A stretch of DNA of 64,000 bases from Zymoseptoria tritici IPO323 (GCF_000219625.1 NC_018205.1:62001-126000), one strand, 5' to 3'. Shown: positions 19,741-30,816, counted from the first letter of the stretch. Made by a program: numbers and translations. Notes: generated by a model from the sequence alone, not told the origin.

Positions 19741-22406
19741 AACTGGAAGGCGTCGATTCGCAGGGTGAGAGAGAGAGAGATGTCTTGGACCGTCAAGGAG
19801 GAAAGATGTGGATCGTGCTGTGCCGTGCGTGTGGGATCAAAAGTCAATAAAAACCAGTGTGGAGGATCTCGGAATGCGGAGGGAGTGAAGTGCATGGAGA
19901 AGAGAGAAGCCCAGCAGAACCAGGAGGTACCATTGCTCAGTTATAACAACACTTTGAGCGGACGAGCGTATACTACCGTTTCCCTGCGACCTGCCAGTTC
20001 GCACTTTGCGAGTCGGCATATGCGGCCAGCGTCTAGCGGTCACCGTCAAATGTCTCACATTGGCCCACCGGCTGGAATTAGGAGCTAAGATCATTACGAA
20101 AGACGTCGAATCCCTCAGATCGTACGTGCTGCAAAGGCCGAAGAAGTCACTTCGCCTTACGCGGTGTGGAGAGAAGGGCCACTGGATTCTCGGAGCTGTA
20201 CCAAGCGTTGTTGTGTCGCTGCAAGCTGCTCTCTGGATCATCGACGTGGGGATGCTGGACGGACATTTCATTATGATACTTAAAAGGTATTCAGCAGGCC
20301 AGCCAGCAAGCATCTCGTCTCGTCTCGCCATGGACGAAATCCACAGTCCGTCTTGCTCAACGACAGCCCACGACAACGATCAGCGCAATTTGTAAGGAAA
20401 GTCAGTCAGACAGACCTGGCTGCGTGCCGCCTTCAAAGTAAGCTGTCGGAAAGCCGAGCTGAAGAAGCCCTGCTTCCTCCACGGCCGTACGAAAGAGAAG
20501 TCACCGATAATGCCAGACGGCAGCATGCCGAGGAGAGCGACACGAGCTCACTCACCTAGTTATCATCCCTTATCCCGCTCAAAGAGGCAAAGACGGAGGA
20601 AACATAGTATCGATGGCTTTATTCGTCTCCCCGAGGTTTCCGGGCTGATACGCTGTTGGTCACAAGAGGTCTGCTGTATCGTACTGTCGTTGCTGATGAA
20701 GGCGGGTGGTAGAGGTGAGGTATGTAGAACAAGATCCACCCAGACTGATCGGCATAACAGCCCATCACGATTGACGACGGCAGTCTCACGGATTCAGCAA
20801 AGCAAAGCAAGCAGTATTGACTTTCGCGCCACAACGACAGTCCGCTCTTCCCCCCCAGCTCTCTCTGACATCTGTTCGTTGGATTCGAAATGTTACCGAA
20901 GGCGGACTGATGTCCGGGCTGCGCTCTGGTCTGATGGGCGGATCGCGCGTGTTCCTTTAGTGTCCGAGGTCTGTCGCGAAAAGGTCTTGGTCTCCGCGAT
21001 GATGAGCATCTGCGTGTCGCGCATGAGTTCGGCAAGCAGTTTTCGTTCTCGATTGCCGGCGACCGGAGCTGAGTATCCGTTCCTTCTCCACCACTTCCCG
21101 CTTCAAACTGATGTCCGGTGTGCCATCGTCCTCGGGCTCTTCCGCGCGTGTCCGCCAGCTTGCCAGTATTCGGATTATGAGCACGACATCGATGTCCAAC
21201 GTCTGATGCGGAAAGCTCCTCCGTCTGCGAATGTGCGCATTCTGCATGATGTCGCCGAGTGGTTATCGCTCGCGGTATGGCTGAGTTGCCGTTCGTGAGA
21301 TTGCTGGCGGCTGGGTTGGAGTAAACTCTCCGTCACTTTCCTCCGAAAGCCGATGTTCGACGTGGCCTCCATCTTAAATCATTCCCACCAGTCCACTCAG
21401 CTCTGCCGCTCTCGATCGAAAGTCCAGCACGAGTTTGCTGATCGCCGCATTCGAAGCCTGTCGCCTTGCGCCTTTCAGACGAATTTTGAGTTCCAGCGGC
21501 TCGTTCCTGAAGGATCTAGGGCATGGTCATGATTTCGCGATTTCGTGGACTTTGGACGGAAGCTTGAGTCGAGCTCTGGGTGACACGTTGTGGGTGGTGA
21601 GGTCAACATGCGCTGGCTCGAGAGATCCTGAGGGTGCATCGAACGCACTCTGGTTTCTGCTTGATCTCCACGGCCTTTCGTCCACGTGTACGCGCAACAC
21701 TCTTGACATGGTCCTCTTTCCCTCTCATCCGGCGGACGTGGCCCTGTCATTACCGATCTGACCCGACGTGCTGCGGCGTGCAGAACCGCGATCTTGGACG
21801 AATGCGTTGGTGAGGAAGGATGAGGCAGGTTCAGGAAACGAGCTCTCTCGGTCGGTCGGGGCGCGGTCAGATCGGGACGAGGAGATGAAGGAGACGTCGG
21901 TCGGCGCGGCAGATGTGCCCGTGATGACAATGGTGGACGGTTGTTGAAGTTGCCTTTGGGGTCGAGCTCGGTCTTTTCGGTGTGGTGGTGGATTGGAGTA
22001 TGTGGAGGATGCAGGTGTGATGTGATTATTATAGAGGTGACGGATTCGAGAGGAAGCCTTCCAGGTTCATTCTCACTCATTCTCACTCTGGCCTCAGGCA
22101 CTAATTGTCGTGACCGCTGTAACCCGAAGTCGACTAGACAGCTCTCTCCCGTCAATCCTCCAGCAGCTTCCGCGGAGAAGATTGGATCGAAGTGTCTGTC
22201 TCAACGTCCACTCATCACCAAAGACGACTTTCTCGCATCTGATCGTCATCTCTGCGACTTGGGATCCAGCCCACGATGGGACTATTTCTTCTCTTCTGGA
22301 CAAGGGAATTGCGAACACTCACCGAGGCCATGAGTATTACCCGGCGTCTACGCTGGCTTTCTAGACGAGGATAATGCCGCCGTGAACGACCACGCAGAAG
22401 AAGAAT
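19741..22406. other. No confident gene; overlapping ORFs on both strands
   Basis: Long ORFs occur on both strands (for example 19837-20376 minus, 20006-20395 plus, 20510-21298 plus, 21475-22155 minus) and contradict each other. Some minus-strand stretches are protein-like, such as ILASWRTRAEEPEDDGTPDI at ~21165, and a short stretch at 21657-21722 recurs at 42207-42269. I assign no product. Confidence 0.35.
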
Positions 22407-22700
22407 TTGACGGAGACGGTACAGCACAAGATGATGAGGATGGCGATTTGGGTATCGAATCTGATGCTCAGCTTTGCGGGTCTTTTAGCTGGAGGCTACG
22501 GTACTGCAGGCAGCAGACTTCCCGTCGCCCTTGTCCACGGCTCATCTCGACCCCGGTTTCCAGCAACTCCTCAGAAACACACACATACAACCCTCGCTTC
22601 GATCTTCGACGTTTCCGCGCTTGTCCGACACCTGCCATCCGCTCCGTTCAAACCCCAGCTATCGGGCAACAACTCCTCGCCCAATGTCTGCGACTTTTGA
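22407..22700 (+). CDS. Hypothetical small ORF with N-terminal hydrophobic segment
   Basis: The 97-codon frame has an internal Met (~22437) followed by AIWVSNLMLSFAGLLAGGYG, which could be a signal peptide or membrane anchor. The remainder is Pro/Ser/His-rich with a single Cys, so it does not look like a Cys-rich effector. It ends 43 bp before a convergent minus-strand ORF. An overlapping plus-strand ORF (22382-22924) competes. Confidence 0.2.
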   Translation: MTETVQHKMMRMAIWVSNLMLSFAGLLAGGYGTAGSRLPVALVHGSSRPRFPATPQKHTHTTLASIFDVSALVRHLPSAPFKPQLSGNNSSPNVCDF

Positions 22701-22742
22701 GTTTGGCCCTACTGCCCGCATCGTCAACGTCCATCTGCTACA

Positions 22743-23609
22743 TTACAGTTCCTGCTTATGATTCTCAACCGAATCTGCGACCGGAGAGAGATCAAGAGAT
22801 GACCACGCTGGGATTCCCGCTTGACGAGGTGCCTCGCCGCGAGGAGTTGCATGAGATGGAAGGGACTGTGTGGTGTAGATGTTTCCGTGGCTGTCGAAGA
22901 GGACTGGGCCGTGCTGGTGAATGATTGTAGGGATAGTCGGATGGGCTGTATCAAATACCCGCAGATTACCCGCATCCAGGAGGCGTTCGGAGATATGAAA
23001 AGATCCGCGATCCAAACAGTTCTCCGAGTTGGAATTTGAGACTCGGTCCAGAGAGCGCGGAGTGGCGCGGATCGAAGCAGCGTTGCGGTCGGACGAGTCG
23101 GAACTGTATGCTGTCGAGTGGAAAGGACTCTGATGTTGCGCAGCATTGCGACTTTTGCTGGAGGTCACGTGTGTTGCGACGAGACCCTGCAAAGCATCGA
23201 TGTTGCGGGACACTCGGGAGTTCCAGCTGTACACAGGGTTCTGCGGCTGATGTTGGGACGCAGGCAGGTTCTTGTCGACGATTGATTCTGTATTGTCCTC
23301 GGAATCGATGTCATCATCGTACAAGTCTCCGGAATCGAGCTCGCTGTCGCTGTCATCTTCGTACCAGTCTCCGGTCAAGCAGTGTGTAACAAGTCCGGAG
23401 CAGGAGTCTTCGTTATTCTCGGTGCTTGGTCTCGGAGGTCCACTGTTCTCGGTGCTCGACCCCGGAGGTCCATTCAGTCGTTGGACCATGTCTCGGAGGA
23501 TTGGGTTCTTGGGACTGGCAGAAGAAAGCTGAGGGTCGAACGCTTCGTTTGCCTCGGAAACGACGAGTATATGTACATGTATGCAAATCCATGCCTCATG
23601 TCTTGCCAT
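22743..23609 (-). CDS. Hypothetical acidic/Ser-rich protein, 288 aa
   Basis: An open frame of 288 codons from ATG at 23609 with no decay-type stops. The middle (~residues 80-110) is strongly acidic (YEDDSDSELDSGDLYDDDID). The rest is Ser/Asn-rich and disordered-looking, and the C-terminal part (VLFDSHGNIYTTQSLPSHAT) is more structured. The first ~20 codons contain a GTACAT donor-like and CTGCCAG acceptor-like pair, so an N-terminal intron is possible and the true start may differ. No family is recognised. Confidence 0.45.
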   Translation of the reverse strand: MARHEAWICIHVHILVVSEANEAFDPQLSSASPKNPILRDMVQRLNGPPGSSTENSGPPRPSTENNEDSCSGLVTHCLTGDWYEDDSDSELDSGDLYDDDIDSEDNTESIVDKNLPASQHQPQNPVYSWNSRVSRNIDALQGLVATHVTSSKSRNAAQHQSPFHSTAYSSDSSDRNAASIRATPRSLDRVSNSNSENCLDRGSFHISERLLDAGNLRVFDTAHPTIPTIIHQHGPVLFDSHGNIYTTQSLPSHATPRGEAPRQAGIPAWSSLDLSPVADSVENHKQEL

Positions 23610-24959
23610 CCCACACGTCTTCGCATGTTGTTACTGTGGGGTGTCTTTGCGGCCGCCAAACGCGCGCTTCAGTGTCTTTGCTGGTTTGGAATCTGGAAGC
23701 CATAGTTGGAGATCCAATGTTACACCACATGTAACCGATTCGCAAGAGACACCGGCATCCCTGCTCATACAGTAGCGCGCATGCGAGCCGGCACATTAGT
23801 ATTTGGTCGACATGCAGAGCGTGCATGTGCGATCTGTCACATCTCACGGCCGATAATCATTGTCGATGCGGGACAGTGGGATCCCGCTCTGCATTGATAG
23901 CAATGGTCGAGCTTGGAGACGTTGACAGGGTCTTGACGATGCAGCGGTGCAGGTCTCCGAAGGGTGCGAATCGCAGGGAAGGTAGTCATGCCGTCATGGT
24001 GCAGGTGGGCCGCGACGAGTGAGTCTGCGGGAGGTATTCGCACCGTACAAGCTGTGTTCAAGCGTTCAAACATGTTTCTTTCTTGAACGCATCATGTCTG
24101 CGTATCCTCGTGTTACTTCGGTGAACATGTGAAGCTACAGCGCCAGATCGCGCCGCACATATCTTGCCGCACCCACCTCGACGTCCGCAGGGTTCATCGC
24201 ATACGAGGCTCTCGACATACGAGGTCATCCACTCGTCGAACATCATACGCCCCACTGCCCTGCAGAGCTGCACTGCAACCAAGAACGACGTCGACGCAAT
24301 GTCCAAGCACGCCACAAAGCACAACAGCACGGGCGTATGCAGAGACAGATGAAGGCGAGCGGCACGTCACCAGGAGTGTACTTTCTTTCTCCACGGTGGC
24401 AGGCCTCAGCTCTGCCAATCGTAATCGCAGGCCCTCTTTCACACACTTGATCGATGCGGTCTCCCTGCTCTGCAGCTGATGCTCGAGACCTAGGACCCAC
24501 TCTCGCAGTTCCAGATGCTTGCTGCTTCTTGATTCTGAGTGATGCCGCTGATGAAGTCGTTTGACTTCGTCCAGGTCAGTTGTGGGTTCCTCTCTCGGCG
24601 CTCGTTGTTTCGTGCGCATAGCTGTGATGTTTGTCGCCGAAGATTCTCGGCATGGGCATTTCTCAGTCCGCCGGCGGTGACTTTTCCAATACTCTCGATG
24701 TGGGAGTGGACTCTGGCAATTTTGGTGAAGATCGGCTTGAGGTGGTGGAGTTGCAGGCGCAAACCTGCACCGGAGTGTTAGCAAATCTCTCCGAAACACA
24801 ACACACTGAGGTGTCTTACCAGGCCACCTCAGGAGCAGCACATCACCCGATGCGTCTCCAAGTGGGTCAAAGCTGATCGGGAGCTCAGGAAGACAAGGGT
24901 CGCACAGTCGCCCATTCATGGCAAGGTCGCATGCGCCTCTCCATGGCACTCTTCCGCCA
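23610..24959. other. No confident gene
   Basis: Opposing ORFs are present, including a 304-codon minus-strand frame (24194-25108) whose upstream end holds the zinc-knuckle-like module listed next. In its middle (24490-24700) are basic and Leu-rich helical pieces (HLELREWVLGLEHQLQS) that recall a bZIP-like helix, but the basic region is not in the same frame. Confidence 0.3.
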
Positions 24960-25108
24960 CGTCTTAGAGCCTGGCCAGGCTCGGGTTGTGCTTGAGTGCA
25001 TACGCGAGGGATGACGGTCCCTGGTTTGCTCTTATGCGCTGTACATTGTGTGCATGGTTTGTTGATTTTTCTGTCGCAGAACTCGATGCCAATGGCATGT
25101 TTGAACAT
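24960..25108 (-). pseudogene. Degenerate CxxC module, related to 55790-55910
   Basis: The minus-strand frame reads RKINKPCTQCTAHKSKPGTV. A second copy at about 55790-55910 (minus) reads RQINKPCTQCTEHDEEAAYL and continues into KRIPKPGRPPAKE, an AT-hook-like end. Nucleotide similarity extends over about 110 bp (GAGTGCATACGCGAGG and TGTACATTGTGTGCATGGTT are shared). The copy here is shifted after the CxxC pair, so it looks broken. This suggests a dispersed host gene or repeat family. Confidence 0.5.
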
Positions 25109-26018
25109 TGATTATGTGGGTAAGTCGAAAAATTCACCAGAGCTGGTCGGTCAGACGGAGGGAAGAATCCTCGTTAGGAGGCTGTCTCCGGGCGAGGCGA
25201 GCTTGAGCGTTGAGACTGCTCGAGAGGGTGGCCACAGGGTTCATCCAAGGAAACTGGAATAGCTTCTCGGCAGTTGATATAGCTCAAGGAAGAGCAGCAC
25301 AAGAGAGCATCCTGGAAGTGATGCTGGTGAGTGCATTACTTCCGCTACATTCATGGCTGACTGTTCTGGTCTTCATCTCAGCTGACATGTTGTCGGGAGG
25401 CGGCCAAGCGTACGTGTTCGCTGATGGAAAGATGACCAGACGAGCATGCATTGTGATGTTCGCATCCTGAATTCTCCAAGCCTGTACGCCTGGAGACAAG
25501 ATGGTCTTGGAGGAAAAGCAGCTCTGACTTTCTTGAAGGGCTCGATCACTCTTTGTGTCATCCAGACGAGATTGGCATTAAAGCCTCGGCATCGTCGACT
25601 CTCGGTCCACAGCATGATCCTAGAAGTCAGTGTACAGAATGCTGACCTCGCAAGAAGATGTATGAAGCTCTGGCCGTCTGCAAAGTCTACACCATGCCCT
25701 TGAGGTGAATCAGAAACCCTGCTGTTCCTGTACACGCCAGGAGCTCTTGACATTTCAAGAAGGAGACAGGCCGCGTGCCAATGGGCAGCCCGCTCTCACA
25801 GATGTCAAACATTTCACGCGTACTTCAATCATCGAGCGTTGAAGTCGTTCACATTTCAGCAGATGATCCTCCAGCCGTCTCCCTTCGGAGAGCTATACCT
25901 TTATCAACAAGGCATGACCTCTCTCAGTCGCCTACGCCATTGAGGCCAGGGTCGGCATCCTCGAGACCCGCAAGCAAACATTCGGGCACATGAAGATCCT
26001 TCTCAAGCACCCGAAGAC
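25109..26018. other. No confident gene
   Basis: A plausible intron on the plus strand (GTGAGTGC at ~25327 to TTCATCTCAG at ~25381) would join short frames but gives no long product. Opposing ORFs occur on the minus strand. No family is recognised. Confidence 0.3.
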
Positions 26019-26463
26019 AGAGCTCTTGTTGGTATGGTTCATTTGGTCGTTGGTTACGGTTAAGCCGGTTACCGGTTGGTTTGGTGAGGCCTTGCCGACC
26101 TTTTGGTTAGTGTTGGTTAGAGCATGTCGCCGACTAGTAACCAACCGGAAGTACGTCCGCAGCTAATAAAACGAGGGCAGCGAGGTCGAAGACGTTACCG
26201 AGTTACGAAGGAAACGAGTACTAATCCGCGCTATCGCACCTCGCGATGTTTTAATATATCCGGGCTACCGCTGTCTAACTTAGACGTCCTTTTCTACGGT
26301 AATATCGAAGGCGCCCTTCACACCCGGACGGTATCATTTTGGCCCCCGAATTCTTACGTAAGTTGGTATTATACCAGTAGTGCATTTGGTATTGCCTCGC
26401 GGGCAGTTGGTTGGTATTGATAAGAGACCATCTTCAACCGGTAACCAAACCAACAAGAGCTCT
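26019..26463. mobile_element. hAT-like miniature element with 8-bp target duplication
   Basis: The element spans 26027-26455 (429 bp) between two copies of AGAGCTCT (26019-26026 and 26456-26463). The left end is TGTTGGTATGGTT; the right end is the near inverted copy (AACCAAACCAACA). Subterminal copies of GGTTGGT/ACCAACC occur at both sides. Eight-bp duplications are typical of hAT elements. Because AGAGCTCT is itself palindromic, it could instead be part of the inverted repeats. The interior has no transposase frame. The flanks share TTCTCAAGCACCCGAAG, so the element interrupted a repeated Glu/Ala-rich coding stretch. Confidence 0.75.
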
Positions 26464-27350
26464 GCCCGAAGAGGCTTCTCAAGCACCCGAAGAAGCTTCT
26501 CAAGCCAATCGCCCTCGAGAGTTGGACACGGGTCGAGCTGGAGCCTGGTTGAAAGATTCCCGTGACGCTCTTCGATTCCATTTCCCGTATTAGTGCCTCG
26601 ATGTTCCGACCAAAGGCGAGTGTCTGGACGCCAAAGCCGTACACCCTACCAGTGACATGCGATCGGAAAGCGTCTCGGCCGGCACTTTCCTCCCGAAGCA
26701 CGAGGCACTTCACAGCTGCTCAAGAAGGTGTCAACGGTTCTGGAATACCATCGATTTTCTTTCAACTCGTGGAAGTTCGGATACGAGGACGTCTGGCAAA
26801 CACTGTCTGCTCACTTCAACACCCCAGATCCGTGTTGATCGGTTCAAATATGGGAGGCATCGATTTCTTGGACGCAGCGAGAACAGAACAAGCCGCCCGA
26901 GTACTTCAAGCCGATCACTTCGCATTATGGAAACCACGAACAGAAAGGCTCGCACATCAAGCCTCAAGCCAAAAACCAGATTGCACTGGCATATCAATGA
27001 TGCCGCGAAGAAACTGACTCAAGCTGACAGTGGCCTCGCTCCGACCAAGATGGAACGCAAAGCGCTCAAGACCACTCAAGCAAACTCGGAGACGAAGATC
27101 ACAGATCTAGAGGGACAGGTGCGCTGCAGTGAAATACTGCTATCGGAAGCGGTAGACAGCACAAGCCGGGTGACAAGAAGCGCCGCGAGGAGACCTCGAA
27201 CGAGGACGACAGTCTCGCCAAGGTCAATGCGGTTGTCGGCGTAGCGCACATCCAGATCGATAACGCTCAAGACTGCTTAGGCAGCTATCAAGATCCAGGC
27301 GGGATACTCGGAGAACACGATCCGCACCCTTCGCGTCCGGAGAATCAATG
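26464..27350 (+). pseudogene. Decayed frames of unknown family
   Basis: After the miniature element, PEEASQAPEEASQ repeats (26464-26510) lead to a frame with LDTGRAGAWLKDSRDALRF. In another frame is a well-formed stretch, SFNSWKFGYEDVWQTLSAHF (~26756) and PPEYFKPITSHYGNHEQKGS (~26898). The tail, DDSLAKVNAVVGVAHIQIDN, is at about 27207. Frame changes and TAG/TGA codons break it. The family is not recognised. Confidence 0.35.
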
Positions 27351-27722
27351 ACAGATCACTGGCAGTCGCTGCGCCAATGGCAGGCATAAATGATTGGTGC
27401 CATCGACACCTCACCGCGTCCCTTGGCTGCTTTCCATCATTGTAGAGATTCGGTCGGTCACGTCCCTGGTTTGTTCACACGTTCAAGGGTTTCCCACCTG
27501 CGTGAAACAGCTCCTCTTGGTCGATCTTCGTGCAAAGTTTTCGGTACGAATGGCACACACTCTCTCTCTCTGGTACGTTCCACTTTTGACGGCTCAGTTC
27601 TGTAAGAATGGCAAAAGGCGACGCCGCCTCTGGATCTTGCACAGTCTGCGGCTAATATTCCTTCTAACAAGTTCCGAGCTGGTCTTCTCAGTTGGTCGAC
27701 GACTCTGTGAAGCTGAATCACC
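27271..27722. other. No confident gene; possible degenerate BTB N-terminus
   Basis: A plus-strand frame near 27625-27700 reads DLAQSAANIPSNKFRAGLLS, which resembles the helix before many fungal BTB domains, but it stops at once. Nothing else is supportable. Confidence 0.25.
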
Positions 27723-27860
27723 ATGTTCGATCTCACCAACACCGTGGAGGTCACTGTGCACGAGCACAAAAGCCAGGCCCAATGTGAAGAATTTCACGAG
27801 GATTACAACGACGAGCAGCATCTCTTTCGTTCAAACCTGTCTGTCGTGACCGGCGAATGA
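27723..27860 (+). pseudogene. Fragment of the HEHKSQAQ acidic module family
   Basis: ATG at 27723 opens MFDLTNTVEVTVHEHKSQAQ and ends in TGA 45 codons later. The same start module occurs on the minus strand near 48490 (MFDLANTVEVTVHEHKSQAQ) and, degenerate, near 48130. Downstream (27885-27930) SADFDFHDGNTHLVIPVQHF matches a second module of the 47.6-kb locus in another frame. The pair of modules therefore moved together. Function unknown. Confidence 0.5.
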
Positions 27861-28690
27861 TTGGGCGTCCGGGTCGAGGTGAGTGCAGACTTCGACTTCC
27901 ACGACGGCAATACGCATCTCGTGATTCCTGTACAGCACTTCTTCCTCGACGAGTCCCTCCAGAAGTCTACGCTCCCCTGGTGATGCACCTGGACCTTCCG
28001 GATATCAAGACTCTTCGCATTATCGACCGTGCGCACGAACACATCGTGACCAATTCCACTTTCGACGAGAAGCATTTCGTGCTGACTCGCACTGGCTTAG
28101 AGCAGTCCCTCTGGATCACCTCGCACCGGCGTGGAACAATCCCTGTGGGTTACTCCGCACACTCAGCTGGGACGACGCCTATAACATCTGACGCTCGTGG
28201 GCGTCGTGTATGGCCCTTTTCACCTCCTCATGCTTATTGAAGGCAACAAACACCTGGCGATGAGACCTTCGCAATCGACTGGGCAGGTTTCGACAGATTA
28301 GCTCGACCCGATGCTAGCAAGTATCAGGAAAGGTCTCAATTCGCTCTGTGAGCAGCAACGGGCAGAAGAGGACGATAAATCTCACCACTCCGGAAACGAC
28401 GCGGCACTTCCAGTAGCTGCACTGCGATAGCTCGCACATTGCAGTCCGGGTGGTCTTGACAAACTGTCTACAGAGGTCGTCATCTACCAAGGCGCCCGCG
28501 AAGGGTAGGCTGACGCCTGATGAAGCCAGGTGTTGGATTTGGAACCACGAAACTGTCCCGCCTCACATCCGGCTGCCGGAAGCGGTGGAATGTGGAAGCC
28601 GAACAAAGGACGATCGTTTGAAAGACCAAGATAAAGCTGTGCCCAAGACTGCACAAACAGCCTGTCACTTACTTCTAGTAGAACTAGACG
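27861..28690. other. No confident gene
   Basis: A plus-strand frame (27950-28240) has short coherent blocks (LVMHLDLPDIKTLRIIDRAHEHIV) but breaks on both sides. It probably continues the module family remnant at 27723-27930. Confidence 0.3.
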
Positions 28691-28780
28691 ATCCCTGTTT
28701 TCCCCGCATCGCTAGTCGACATCCCTGTATTTCCCCGCAGCGCTAGTCAAAATCCCTGTATTTCCCCACAGAAGGTAAGG
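28691..28780. repeat. Tandem repeat, ~30-bp unit, 3 copies
   Basis: ATCCCTGTATTTCCCCGCAG followed by CGCTAGTC recurs at 28691, 28721 and 28752. Copies differ by one to three bases. Confidence 0.9.
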
Positions 28781-29166
28781 ACTCCGGAGTTACGCTCAGC
28801 AGGCTCTTCCCATTGCCACAGTACATTGGAGCTGCTTTCAGCAAACGGACAAGGCCACCCATCGCGGAGAACATGCCCCAAAACAGCGCACAATTCCTTT
28901 GCCGTGCACGAGAGTCGTAGCGACGTGTTTGCTCCTGTCCCCATGGCCATGATCATGACCGTCGGGATGATCGGAGAGAGTGGTAGGTCGGCCGGCGCCT
29001 GGCAGCTTGGACGAAGAGGATCCACCCGCGAACCCAAGGTAATAGAAATCACCTATCCTGCTTATAGCTCATAACGAGCCCGACTGATCGTTGAAAAGAT
29101 CACCAGTGCAACAAAATCAAACGTGCCGTGGATTAGGAATGCTGCATAGTCCGCACTTTTGCACAG

Positions 29167-29751
29167 TACGCTTTCCGCGCTCTGGACGAGGGAAACTGGA
29201 CGGTCGACTTCGAATTGGCGAATCCCTACACACCTCCGCCATTAAGACTCCAGACATTGCGACTCGAAGACAACAGCGGCATATATGCTAGTAACTTCCA
29301 CGTAGCATATCAAGAAAAGGGCCTCACTCCACGCTTTGCGTATCGAGAGCCCGGCTCGGGCGCCTCTATTATAACGCTGAGTGTTGACGGTCAGAAGCTC
29401 CGCATTCTTGAACGAGGAGAACTAAACCAGCACTCTCCTTGGGGAGTCTCACGAGCTTTATGCTCTTTCGAGAGTCTTCTCGACAAGACTACCGAAATAA
29501 GTACCGCCAGCGCTACTAACGACCGCACATCACATACCGAGAGCGGCACGAATCCGAGTACTGGACCACATTTCTGCGCAACGTGCTTTCTTGGAAGTCC
29601 CATCACGCCATTTGGCTCGACTAGCATCGGATTCGAGAACAAGAAAGATGCCAAGAAGGCTGCGTTTTGTGGCCGCGTAGCTACAGACAGACTCGAGGAT
29701 CCAGCCACCGGTCAGAGCTGGGCAGCGCGGCAGATCCGGGCAGCGCGGTAG
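29167..29751 (+). CDS. dsRNA-binding-motif-like exon, 3' end decayed
   Basis: The open frame starts after a good acceptor (CTTTTGCACAG ending at 29166), so it is an internal exon and not a full gene; there is no ATG at its start. An N-terminal block (ALDEGNWTVDFELANPY) is followed by ASNFHVAYQEKGLTPRFAYR and ITLSVDGQKL (~29288-29400), which fits the helix-strand-strand start of a double-stranded-RNA-binding motif. The matching last helix appears as GFENKKDAKKAAFCGRVATD (~29632-29690). About 70 residues of Ser/Thr-rich sequence separate them, so either one motif is split or two partial motifs are present. A TAG at 29749-29751 lies inside a tandem repeat. Upstream exons were not resolved. Confidence 0.45.
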   Translation, partial: YAFRALDEGNWTVDFELANPYTPPPLRLQTLRLEDNSGIYASNFHVAYQEKGLTPRFAYREPGSGASIITLSVDGQKLRILERGELNQHSPWGVSRALCSFESLLDKTTEISTASATNDRTSHTESGTNPSTGPHFCATCFLGSPITPFGSTSIGFENKKDAKKAAFCGRVATDRLEDPATGQSWAARQIRAAR

Positions 29752-29771
29752 ATCCGGGCAGCGCGGCAGAT
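29720..29771. repeat. Tandem repeat, 19-bp unit, ~3 copies
   Basis: GGGCAGCGCGGCAGATCC recurs three times with single changes (one GCAGAT has become GTAGAT, creating the TAG that ends the upstream frame). Confidence 0.85.
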
Positions 29772-30816
29772 CTGCTTCCGACTTTCCACGATGCCATGGA
29801 CGTCAATAGTGCTGGCGATGGGCCCGCGACTTATACCTTGCGGTAGGGTCTACGGATCCGGGATTTGAAGTCGTGCCTTTGGCTGGCCTATTCTACGACA
29901 TGCATGCATGTTCCGTGGGCGGAGACGCTGCATCGGTCGCACTGATGGCTGATGTTAAGAAGAAAGCAACAAAAGAAGAGTATTGGGGTGCACTGTTTAC
30001 AACCCCATAAACATTTACAATACCGGTTTGACGAATGTTCTCTCCGCTGGTGCCCACCTCTGTGCGGCTATCATCGAACTCGTATCCTCGGTCGGCGAAG
30101 AGCTGTGTAAACTTTTAGCGGCTTGAACGTGCATCAAGGGGACGTGGTAGAGCTTGCCGCAGCGGTGAAACTATGAATTGGCTAAGTGGTTTCAAGCATC
30201 TCTGATGTAGTACGGATGCTACGGCGCCAACTGACATGTATATAGGAGGCTTCTTAGTGCACCTCTATAAGATATTCCCCATTGGGAGTCTCCTCCCGAA
30301 ACGCTCTAGGATGCTGTGTCTCGAGAGGCTTGATTCAGCCTCCATACTACTACGTCACCCTTGAGCATGATCTCAGCTCACGTAGTCTCCTCCCGCCTAT
30401 AAAGGTCTCCAGCGACCTCGTTTTAAAGCAATCGTACGACACGGGAAGACCCAGCAAGGCATGGTGAATTCACTTCACTTGGAATTTAAGGTTTGCGACT
30501 TACCCGAAAAGGAAGGTGATCTTTTGCTGGACATTTTTTCGGTCCATTAGTACAGAGGAACAGTATGCGTCAAATGGGAAGCCTCGCGGAGCCAGTCCGA
30601 GCCATACACTTTGACTCACATTAAGTTGAGTGATTCTTCAAAACATCATCCACAACAAACGCTGGCTGCCGTGGCGACGACGCCTTATGCGGGACGCCAC
30701 CGCCAAGCTCCCGCTCTCCACACTGCGGCGGAACTTTCACGTCGCGAAGCCCTCTCTCTTCTTTCCTCTTCTCATCGACCATCACAGCTACAATACGCTA
30801 TATATTGTAGCACACC
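29772..30816. other. No gene seen; stop-rich
   Basis: All plus frames carry frequent TAG/TAA. The 3' part (30610-30816) is CA-rich with pyrimidine runs and ends with a good initiation context before ATG 30817, so it may be the 5' leader of the next frame. Confidence 0.4.

Noticed and set aside
24490..24760. bZIP transcription factor
   Set aside because: A Leu-rich helix and a basic stretch exist but in different frames, without the Asn-x7-Arg core.
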